Below, piece by piece: positions 1 through 4,564 of a stretch of DNA of 6,863 nt. A program made the position numbers and the translations under genes. Every line of letters starts with the position of its first letter. Positions within the stretch are counted from its first letter, which is position 1. The notes beneath the pieces are model-generated. The model saw nothing but the letters and a program-made list of their open reading frames with translations, searched no databases and had not been told where the DNA came from. This stretch comes from Patescibacteria group bacterium (GTDB lineage: Bacteria; Patescibacteriota; Microgenomatia; Levybacterales; UBA12049): the NCBI GenBank assembly GCA_018900295.1, contig JAHIGH010000071.1, forward strand, positions 1-6,863, given 5' to 3'.

Positions 1-1
1 A

Positions 2-139
2 GCAATTCATCAAACAATGTATTATTACAATAATAAAAGAAGACATACATCATTAAATATGAGTCCGGTGCAATTTAGGAAAAATTACTATATTAAAAAG
101 GAAGCTTCTGTGCGTTTGTCTAAAGAAATGGGTACTTGA
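2..139 (+). CDS. IS3-type transposase, C-terminal end (5' part outside window)
   Basis: This is the last 45 codons of a DDE integrase-core transposase; the catalytic domain lies outside the window. The reading frame is open from the first complete codon at position 2 to TGA at 137-139. The visible residues include YYNNKRRHTSLNMSPVQF (about residues 7-24 of the fragment). This is the typical C-terminal signature of IS3-family OrfB proteins (consensus like YNxxRxHSSLxxxSPxxF), also shared with IS481-type transposases. The basic tail after it (ending KEMGT) is encoded by the probable terminal inverted repeat, so the stop codon lies within the IS end, as happens in IS3-family elements. No upstream orfA or frameshift window can be seen. 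The family call is firm; IS3 versus IS481 and the exact group cannot be decided from this fragment, nor can it be said whether the element is intact. Confidence 0.85.
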   Translation, partial: AIHQTMYYYNNKRRHTSLNMSPVQFRKNYYIKKEASVRLSKEMGT

Positions 140-141
140 CA
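112..141 (-). repeat. Probable right terminal inverted repeat of the IS
   Basis: Read inward from the element end on the - strand, it starts TGTCAAGTACCCATTTCTTT and continues with AGACAAACGC. The 5'-TG start, the GTCTAA...GGG...TTGACA layout on the + strand and the transposase stop codon overlapping it (137-139) resemble IS3-family ends. The inner limit is a guess, because the matching left repeat is not in the window. Confidence 0.6.
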
Positions 142-387
142 AAACACTTGATTTTCTGCTTTTGCCATTGGCTGATTATAATTATTAAAGACAAATTCTT
201 CAACATTCACATTATTAGCATACGTATACGAATAATATTAACTTAATAAAAGTTTTTGCGTTTGTTGTAATGCATCTTGCGGATAGTCTATAGTTTTTAA
301 CCAACTGGCATTTAGTAAATTATTCCACGTTGCCCGCTGAATAAAATAAAAGACGCTTTGACGATTCCTTAATAACGCAGCATTTCA
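142..387 (-). pseudogene. Relic reading frame downstream of glutamine synthetase, cut by the IS
   Basis: This stretch has no intact gene. On the - strand, directly after the two adjacent TGA codons that end glutamine synthetase, the same frame is open for 48 codons (includes NRQSVFYFIQRATWNNLL and YPQDALQQTQKLLLS). It meets TAA at 238-240 and then continues open for another 32 codons (includes YANNVNVEEFVFNNYNQP) up to the IS boundary. Beyond the boundary the frame runs into IS sequence and stops at 88-90. The composition looks protein-like, but I recognise no family and there is no good start codon at the front. It may be the remains of a gene inactivated by a stop codon and the IS insertion. 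In DNA this AT-rich, two such open runs could also arise by chance. Confidence 0.35.
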
Positions 388-1824
388 TCAAAACGTATTC
401 CACAACGCCTGGTTAGACACCTCATGATGATAAATTATCTCCGAAGTCTTAATGCGGTTGCCCAATTCCTTCGGACTCCTGTCAGCTACTATTTGTTTAA
501 ATTCAACAAATTTCTCCACATTACGCTCTCCCAATATCTTTCTCATAAAATCACTCTGCTTAAAAACCTTAATTGCGTCATAAATTGTTCCCGGCAACAA
601 TCGGAGTCTATCTCTCTTATTACTCACCGGAAGCTTACTACCCTTCAACCCAACCTGAATGATGGTATAAAGGAGGAGATACGGATTTGCGTCAGGCGCG
701 ACCGATCGCAACTCTATACGTGATGTCTTCCCATTCCCGACAGGAATTCTGACCATCGAACCCCTGTCAATCGAAGAAACCTTAATTTGATTAGGCGCTT
801 CAAATTTAGGATCAAGACGACGATACGCGTTAACGCTGGAATTAAGGACCAGACACATCTCAGGCGCGTGATTCAAAATCCTTGAAATAAAATCCCACGC
901 GACAGCCGACAATTTCTCTTCTCCGTTTTTATCATAAAATATATTTTTGCCTTTTTTGGCCAAAGATAAATTTATATGCATTCCGCTTCCGTTAATTCCC
1001 ATTAAAGGCTTCGGCAAAAAAGAAGCTGTCATACCCATTTTATACGCAGCTGTCCGGCATACTAACTTATAAAGTTGTACATGGTCGCACGCGCGAAGTG
1101 CCTCGCTATACGAAAAATTCATTTCGAATTGTGACGGAGCTACCTCCGGATGGTCTTTCTCATTCCGGAATCCCATCGCCCGTTGTGCCTCAGCTGACGC
1201 ATCAATGAATTGCCTCAGGGGACCCATTGGTAAAGAATGGAAGTATCCTCCTGTAGTAACCAGCTTAAAACCTGTATTTGCTTGAAAATACTGTTCGGCA
1301 TTCAATCCCTCAAATAAAAATCCCTCAATTTCCGGAGAACTGAAGACTGTAAGCCCTTCTTTTTGCTTCAACCCCTGCAAATAATTTTGTAGTAATCCAC
1401 GGAAATCTGATTCATATTGCCTTCCTTCACGATTTAAAATATTTCCGAATACAATTACTTTACCCGGTCCGAAAAGATCAGAAGGCAACCAATAGAAACT
1501 CGTCCAATCGATTGAAAGACGAAGGTCAGACTCACGCTGAGTCGTAAACCCTCGTATTGAAGAACCGTCAAATGTAAAATTATCCGAAGAAACAAGTAAA
1601 AATTTCTTATCGTAATCAAGCATATGGAATCTGCCTTCTATATCTGAGAAACAAACCGTCACTGCTTTGATACATGTTTCTTTTTCCAAATATATCCTAT
1701 ATTCCCTCTCCTGTTCCTCAAGAGGCACGCTATCTCGATTTTGTTCAGCTTTTGTATTTAATTCCTCCAGCTTATCATAAGGTATCTCCAAAAAATTCTT
1801 TATTGATGTAGATGTATCATTCAT
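388..1824 (-). CDS. glnA: Glutamine synthetase, type I, divergent
   Basis: It makes glutamine from glutamate, ammonia and ATP in the cytoplasm, as a dodecamer in characterised type I enzymes. The protein is 478 aa, close to the usual 440-475. The N-terminal beta-grasp domain contains DGSSIRGF (86-93). The catalytic domain shows EIE (165-167), HPEVAPSQFE (225-234, metal ligands E227 and E234), NGSGMH (278-283, glutamate-binding H283), NAYRRLDPKFEAP (332-344) and RIELR (369-373), followed by DANPYL. The variations are QFE for the common QHE and MHINLSL for MHxHxSL. The C-terminal region has no tyrosine where E. coli GlnA is adenylylated (RLRLLPG, 406-412), so that control is probably absent. 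ATG at 1824 is chosen because a TTG start at 1878 would lie upstream of the apparent promoter. There is no Shine-Dalgarno. It is monocistronic here. A GS-like ligase with another acceptor cannot be excluded. Confidence 0.9.
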   Translation of the reverse strand: MNDTSTSIKNFLEIPYDKLEELNTKAEQNRDSVPLEEQEREYRIYLEKETCIKAVTVCFSDIEGRFHMLDYDKKFLLVSSDNFTFDGSSIRGFTTQRESDLRLSIDWTSFYWLPSDLFGPGKVIVFGNILNREGRQYESDFRGLLQNYLQGLKQKEGLTVFSSPEIEGFLFEGLNAEQYFQANTGFKLVTTGGYFHSLPMGPLRQFIDASAEAQRAMGFRNEKDHPEVAPSQFEMNFSYSEALRACDHVQLYKLVCRTAAYKMGMTASFLPKPLMGINGSGMHINLSLAKKGKNIFYDKNGEEKLSAVAWDFISRILNHAPEMCLVLNSSVNAYRRLDPKFEAPNQIKVSSIDRGSMVRIPVGNGKTSRIELRSVAPDANPYLLLYTIIQVGLKGSKLPVSNKRDRLRLLPGTIYDAIKVFKQSDFMRKILGERNVEKFVEFKQIVADRSPKELGNRIKTSEIIYHHEVSNQALWNTF

Positions 1825-1846
1825 ATTTAAAAAATATATAATCTTA

Positions 1847-1875
1847 ATTAGATCACTTTTTAAACTAATTGTCAA
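1847..1875 (-). promoter_or_regulatory. Sigma-70-like promoter of glnA
   Basis: On the - strand a perfect -35 box TTGACA (1875-1870) is followed by a 17-nt spacer and TCTAAT (1852-1847, five of six matches to TATAAT). Transcription would start near 1840, giving a leader of about 16 nt without a ribosome binding site. The box lies inside the N-terminal extension that the longest open frame would have, which favours the ATG at 1824. Confidence 0.7.
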
Positions 1876-1931
1876 CAATTAAAACATAAAATAAGTAAAA
1901 ATTAAAATAAATACATTAATTTTAATAAATA

Positions 1932-1980
1932 AATCATCCCAACCCTCCAACCCCCTTTATTAAAGGGGGCAAGGGGGATT
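1932..1980. repeat. GC-rich palindrome, REP/MITE-like
   Basis: The core is a perfect 9-bp inverted repeat around one base: CCCCCTTTA (1951-1959), T, TAAAGGGGG (1961-1969). C-rich sequence on the left (AATC at 1932-1935, then CCC and CCTCC blocks) and GGGGGATT on the right (1973-1980) extend it as an imperfect stem. It stands out sharply in an AT-rich gap between divergently transcribed genes. As neither neighbour ends here, it is not needed as a terminator. Similar C-run/G-run palindromes are dispersed in many bacterial genomes, which suggests a mobile or repeated element. Confidence 0.65.
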
Positions 1981-1995
1981 TCAGTAATCCGCCGC

Positions 1996-2024
1996 TTGCA
2001 ACAAAAGCTAAAATAAAGTAAAAT
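1996..2024 (+). promoter_or_regulatory. Promoter of the rpmF operon, near-leaderless
   Basis: A -35-like TTGCAA (1996-2001; four of six matches) is followed by a 17-nt spacer and TAAAAT (2019-2024; five of six). The initiation codon at 2035 starts 10 nt after the -10 box, so the transcript would begin only a few bases before the ATG. An overlapping alternative -10 is TATAAC (2024-2029). Confidence 0.55.
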
Positions 2025-2034
2025 ATAACACTAT

Positions 2035-2232
2035 ATGCCACACGAGCCAAAAAAGAGACATTCAAGACAAAGGCAAGGCAAACGAAGAGCAAGTATCAAG
2101 CTAATTCCTACTCAAACAACGAATTGTTCCAATTGCGGCAAAAAACACTTTTCGCATACCATTTGTCAGCATTGTGGATATTACAAAGGACAGTCTGTAT
2201 TAACAGCAAAAACACCAGGTAAGCCCAAATGA
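2035..2232 (+). CDS. rpmF: Large ribosomal subunit protein bL32
   Basis: A small zinc-ribbon protein of the 50S subunit, 65 aa, normal for the family. The N-terminal third is very basic (PKKRHSRQRQGKRRASIKL, residues 5-23), as in L32, where the conserved start is a short extension threaded into rRNA. Four cysteines, C31, C34, C44 and C47, form two CxxC pairs that would bind one zinc, so this is the zinc-binding form. It is the first gene of the operon, with a promoter immediately upstream and no Shine-Dalgarno. Its TGA overlaps the nusB ATG (ATGA, 4 nt), suggesting translational coupling. The yceD/DUF177 gene that often precedes rpmF is not present here. Confidence 0.93.
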   Translation: MPHEPKKRHSRQRQGKRRASIKLIPTQTTNCSNCGKKHFSHTICQHCGYYKGQSVLTAKTPGKPK

Positions 2233-2588
2233 AGACCTCACAAGATCCAAGACACAAAAAAAGACAGATTATAATTCAAGAATTATTTAGCCTGCAATTT
2301 CACCAACAAAAAGTCTCAGAAAAAACAAAGACAACAATAAACCATAAAGACAAAATTGACGCCCTAATTCAAAAAGCAGCACCTGACTTTCCGGTTGAAA
2401 AAATAAACCAGGTAGACTTAGCTATTCTACGGTTGGCAACATACGAATTATTAGTAGAACAAAAAGAACCGCAAAATGTCATAATCGATGAAGCTGTTGA
2501 ATTGGCAAAAGAATACGGAAACGAAACAAGTCCCTCTTTTATAAATGGCGTACTCGGTCAAATTGTAACTTATGCAAAACTTACCTAA
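2229..2588 (+). CDS. nusB: Transcription antitermination factor NusB
   Basis: NusB, with NusE (S10), binds boxA RNA and helps RNA polymerase read through rRNA operons. The protein is 119 aa, a compact form (the family is usually about 130-150). The start is RHKKRQIIIQELFSLQF (8-24), the usual basic helical start. The hallmark second half follows: INQVDLAILRLATYELL (59-75), then NVIIDEAVELAKEYG (83-97) and SFINGVLG (103-110). It begins in the rpmF stop (4-nt overlap) and its end overlaps rnc by 17 nt, so the three genes are probably co-transcribed and coupled. Placing it beside RNase III fits a shared role in making and processing rRNA. Confidence 0.93.
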   Translation: MKTSQDPRHKKRQIIIQELFSLQFHQQKVSEKTKTTINHKDKIDALIQKAAPDFPVEKINQVDLAILRLATYELLVEQKEPQNVIIDEAVELAKEYGNETSPSFINGVLGQIVTYAKLT

Positions 2589-3234
2589 ATTAAAAAACCA
2601 AAAATTAGCCACGCAAGCCTTTATACATCGCTCATATCTAAATGAGGCAAAAAAAGAATTGGAGTCAAACGAAAGGCTTGAATTCCTGGGTGATAGTATC
2701 CTTTCTTTTGTTATCTCCGATCATCTCTTCCGCAATTATCCTGATTTCGATGAAGGAGTACTTACCAACCTGCGTTCCCTTGTTGTAAATACAAAAAGCC
2801 TTGCCAAAGAAGCAAAATTGCGTGGATTTGGAAAAAATTTGCTCCTGTCAAAAGGGGAAGAAGAATCAAATGGAAGAGAGAACGACTCAATACTGGCAAA
2901 TACATTTGAAGCATTTATTGGAGCGCTTTTCGTCGATCAAGGTATTGAATCAGTAAAAGAATTCTTAAAAAATACGTTAATTCCACACATAAAAGAATTT
3001 GTTGAAAAAAAGGTATTTAAAGATCCAAAAAGCCTCCTTCAGGAAAACGTACAAGCAAAAAAACAGAATTCTCCGATATACAAAGTACTCAGTGAAGAAG
3101 GACCTGCGCATGCAAAAATATTTACCGTTGGAGTTTTCATAGAAAATCAAAAAAAAGGTACTGGTACCGGTCGATCCAAACAAGAAGCTGAAGAATTTGC
3201 CGCGGAAAAAGCCCTTGAGAAGATAGACAAATAA
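2572..3234 (+). CDS. rnc: Ribonuclease III
   Basis: A double-stranded-RNA endonuclease that cuts pre-rRNA and other duplex RNAs, acting as a dimer with Mg2+. It is 220 aa, with the usual layout: an RNase III domain (about 5-145) with the signature NERLEFLGDSIL (33-44; E34, E37 and D41 at the E. coli E38, E41 and D45 positions) and a second active-site segment SILANTFEAFIGALFVD (106-122). The C-terminal dsRNA-binding domain starts at DPKSLLQE (151-158) and ends with the typical KQEAEEFAAEKAL helix. E113 matches the essential E. coli E117, but the residue three before it is N110 where E. coli and Aquifex have Asp. The ATG lies 17 nt before the nusB stop. The end of the gene carries the promoter for rpsP. 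Confidence 0.95.
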   Translation: MQNLPKLKNQKLATQAFIHRSYLNEAKKELESNERLEFLGDSILSFVISDHLFRNYPDFDEGVLTNLRSLVVNTKSLAKEAKLRGFGKNLLLSKGEEESNGRENDSILANTFEAFIGALFVDQGIESVKEFLKNTLIPHIKEFVEKKVFKDPKSLLQENVQAKKQNSPIYKVLSEEGPAHAKIFTVGVFIENQKKGTGTGRSKQEAEEFAAEKALEKIDK

Positions 3235-3243
3235 TGCTAAAAT
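3215..3243 (+). promoter_or_regulatory. Internal promoter for rpsP-khpA-trmD, leaderless
   Basis: Within the last codons of rnc lies TTGAGA (3215-3220; five of six matches to TTGACA), then a 17-nt spacer and TAAAAT (3238-3243; five of six). Only 7 nt separate the -10 box from the rpsP ATG at 3251, so a start site at the usual distance falls at or next to the initiation codon. It has the same -10 box and spacer as the promoter ahead of rpmF. Confidence 0.6.
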
Positions 3244-3250
3244 ACATCAT

Positions 3251-3484
3251 ATGTCACTTGTAATAAGATTATCCAGAACCGGTAAAAAAGGAGAAAGAAA
3301 ATTTAGGGTTATCGTGAAAGAAAAACGAAGCAAACGTGATGGTGATTCTCTGGAAATTCTTGGATGGTATCAAAAAACCAAAGACCACAAAAAAAAAGAA
3401 ATCAATAAGGAACGTTTTGACTATTGGATATCAAAAGGTGCACAGCCAAGTATGACAGTAGCAGAGATAATGAAATCTGCGTAA
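3251..3484 (+). CDS. rpsP: Small ribosomal subunit protein bS16
   Basis: A 30S assembly protein, 77 aa, near the short end of the usual 75-90. The N-terminal VIRLSRTGKKGERKFRVIVK (residues 4-23) and RSKRDGDSLEILGWY (26-40) match the conserved S16 pattern (xIRLxRxGxKxxPxYRIVV ... SxRDGxxxExLGxY). WISKGAQPSMTVAEIM (58-73) is the usual C-terminal motif. It starts 16 nt after rnc and has no Shine-Dalgarno, fitting leaderless translation from the promoter just upstream. khpA follows after 32 nt, the rpsP-khpA pairing seen in many Gram-positive bacteria and CPR genomes. Confidence 0.95.
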   Translation: MSLVIRLSRTGKKGERKFRVIVKEKRSKRDGDSLEILGWYQKTKDHKKKEINKERFDYWISKGAQPSMTVAEIMKSA

Positions 3485-3516
3485 ATCCGCCAAAAATCAG
3501 CGGAAATTATTATAAA

Positions 3517-3759
3517 ATGAAAGACACACTACAATTCATCGTTTCTTCAATCGTTGATAATGCGGAAGCAGTTCACATAGACGAACAAGAAACTGACGAT
3601 ATTACCAATCTGATAATCACAGTAGATAAAGAGGATATGGGGAAAATAATCGGTAAAGAAGGCAAGGTAATACGTAGTATACGAAATATAATGAAAATTA
3701 AAGCCATAAAAAATAACAAACGTATCAACATCTCAATCGCCGACAGTGATAAAAAGTAA
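3517..3759 (+). CDS. khpA: KH-domain RNA-binding protein KhpA
   Basis: An 80-aa single KH-domain protein (KhpA, formerly the YlqC/UPF0109 family). In other bacteria it binds many RNAs, partners with KhpB (Jag/EloR) and affects cell elongation and division. The KH core is IITVDKEDMGKIIGKEGKVI (33-52), with the GxxG loop GKEG at 46-49, followed by the helix RSIRNIMKIKAI. The first 30 residues (DTLQFIVSSIVDNAEAV) match the family's usual N-terminal helix. An upstream in-frame ATG at 3424 would add 31 residues overlapping rpsP in another frame and resembling nothing in the family, so the ATG at 3517 is preferred. The gene overlaps trmD by 14 nt. No khpB is visible in the window. Confidence 0.9.
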   Translation: MKDTLQFIVSSIVDNAEAVHIDEQETDDITNLIITVDKEDMGKIIGKEGKVIRSIRNIMKIKAIKNNKRINISIADSDKK

Positions 3760-4564
3760 ATATTCTATTCTGAAAATATCAATTCTTACACTATTCCCGA
3801 AGATGTTCCAAGGCCCATTTGAATATTCAATTGTAAAAAAAGCTTGTGAAAAAAAATTAGTAGAGATAAACTTAATAAATATACGGGATTTTGGAATTGG
3901 TAAACATAAAATGGTTGATGACACCCCTTATGGCGGTGGAATCGGTATGGTTATGCGCGTCGACGTTCTCTCCGCAGCAATAAATTACGCAAAAAACACA
4001 TACATTGAAAATTTAAACATTGAAAATTCATTGAAAATTAAAAATTATAAATTAAAAATTAAGCAAAAAGTAATCCTCCTCAGTGCTTCAGGCAAACCCT
4101 TCAACCAACAAAAAGCAAAGGGGTATTCAACACTTGATCATCTTATTCTCGTCTGTGGACACTATGAAGGAGTAGACGAACGAATTATAAAATACATAAA
4201 TGAAGAAATATCTGTAGGTGAATGTATTTATACCGGAGGAGAAATCCCTTCTATGCTTATCGCTGATTCTGTCACACGATTGGTTCCGGGTGTGCTAAAA
4301 CCGGAAGCAACCGATAATGAATCATTCTCATTGCTAAAAGGGGATAGAGGAAAAGTATGCCTGGAATATCCACAGTATACCAAACCAACTGTATTTGAAG
4401 ATACATCTGTGCCTGACATTCTTCTTTCCGGAGATCACAAAAAAATACACGATTGGAGAATGAATGAAGCACTCAAAAAAACCAAAAAACTCCGCCCCGA
4501 ACTATTAAAAACCCCAAATACATGTCATTGCGATCCGGAGAAGCAATCTCCGGCAAATTTCTAA
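3746..4564 (+). CDS. trmD: tRNA (guanine-37-N1)-methyltransferase TrmD
   Basis: It methylates G37 next to the anticodon with S-adenosylmethionine, preventing frameshifts. The protein is 272 aa, a SPOUT trefoil-knot dimer: ISILTLFPKMF (11-21), PYGGGIGMVM (61-70), the knot segments LVCGHYEGVDER (135-146) and SVGECIYTGGEIPSM (156-170), then ADSVTRLVPGVL (173-184) with D174 at the catalytic Asp (D169 in E. coli numbering). The C-terminal domain runs to LRPELL. Start: GTG at 3746, 14 nt inside khpA; the family usually begins right at KISILTLF, so a non-standard CTG at 3770 is a weaker alternative. Two oddities: about 17 extra Lys/Ile/Asn-rich residues at 84-108, encoded by an AT repeat, and an unusual tail (255-272) encoded by a hairpin repeat. 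rimM and rplS, common neighbours, are absent. Confidence 0.94.
   Translation: MIKSKYSILKISILTLFPKMFQGPFEYSIVKKACEKKLVEINLINIRDFGIGKHKMVDDTPYGGGIGMVMRVDVLSAAINYAKNTYIENLNIENSLKIKNYKLKIKQKVILLSASGKPFNQQKAKGYSTLDHLILVCGHYEGVDERIIKYINEEISVGECIYTGGEIPSMLIADSVTRLVPGVLKPEATDNESFSLLKGDRGKVCLEYPQYTKPTVFEDTSVPDILLSGDHKKIHDWRMNEALKKTKKLRPELLKTPNTCHCDPEKQSPANF
4004..4066 (+). repeat. AT-rich degenerate repeat inserted in frame in trmD
   Basis: ATTGAAAATT occurs three times (4004-4013, 4019-4028, 4030-4039), followed by AAAAATTATAAATTAAAAATT. The segment contains only A, T and a few G or C bases, unlike the DNA on either side. It is translated as a low-complexity stretch including IENLNIENSLKIKNYKLKIK. 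Compared with the E. coli TrmD sequence as I recall it, the link between the PYGGG helix and the next strand (VILLSASG) is about 17 residues longer. It looks like a dispersed simple repeat tolerated in a surface loop. Confidence 0.65.
4521..4560. repeat. Hairpin repeat at the trmD/pilO junction, possible bidirectional terminator
   Basis: A perfect 7-bp stem CCGGAGA (4535-4541) and TCTCCGG (4547-4553) closes the loop AGCAA. The leading part, TGTCATTGCGA (4523-4533), and GAAGCAATCTCC (4540-4551) resemble the dispersed TCATTGCGA...GAAGCAATCTC repeat seen in many bacterial genomes. It lies where trmD and pilO converge and is the only strong hairpin there, so it may stop transcripts from both sides. 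Neither strand has a clean T-run after the stem, so a standard intrinsic terminator is not demonstrated. It is translated as the TrmD C-terminal tail (CHCDPEKQSPANF). Confidence 0.55.

Larger units (their letters stand above)
1..141 (+). mobile_element. Right end of an IS3-like insertion sequence
   Basis: The transposase terminus and a probable terminal repeat place the right-hand boundary of an insertion sequence at about 141, at the end of TTGACA (136-141). The left end is outside the window. The flanking bases from 142 (aaac) would hold the 3-4 bp target duplication, which cannot be confirmed without the other end. The element is convergent with the glutamine synthetase gene. It appears to sit inside an older - strand reading frame. 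Confidence 0.7.

Noticed and set aside
341..359. AAAG-CGT-CTTT hairpin followed by a T-rich run as the glnA terminator (- strand)
   Set aside because: The stem is only 4 bp of weak pairs; in DNA this AT-rich such patterns are expected by chance.
385..390. TGA recoding (code 25) reading through the two TGA codons after glnA
   Set aside because: rpmF (2230-2232) and pilN (5304-5306) also end at TGA exactly where their families should end, and the relic frame then meets a TAA.
320..417. Similarity between the end of glutamine synthetase (NQALWNTF) and the relic frame 25 codons later (QRATWNNL) as a tandem duplication
   Set aside because: Only about 15 of 24 bases match and the residues before it do not align, so chance is a sufficient explanation.
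424..723. 99-codon open frame on the + strand
   Set aside because: It lies wholly antisense to well-conserved glutamine synthetase coding sequence and its translation has no recognisable features.
3486..3504. TCCGC...GCGGA hairpin between rpsP and khpA as a terminator or regulator
   Set aside because: Only a 5-bp stem with a 9-nt loop and no T-run; khpA and trmD look co-transcribed with rpsP.
3424..3516. Upstream in-frame start for khpA, adding 31 residues
   Set aside because: The added residues overlap rpsP in another frame and do not resemble the family; the ATG at 3517 gives a protein of normal length.
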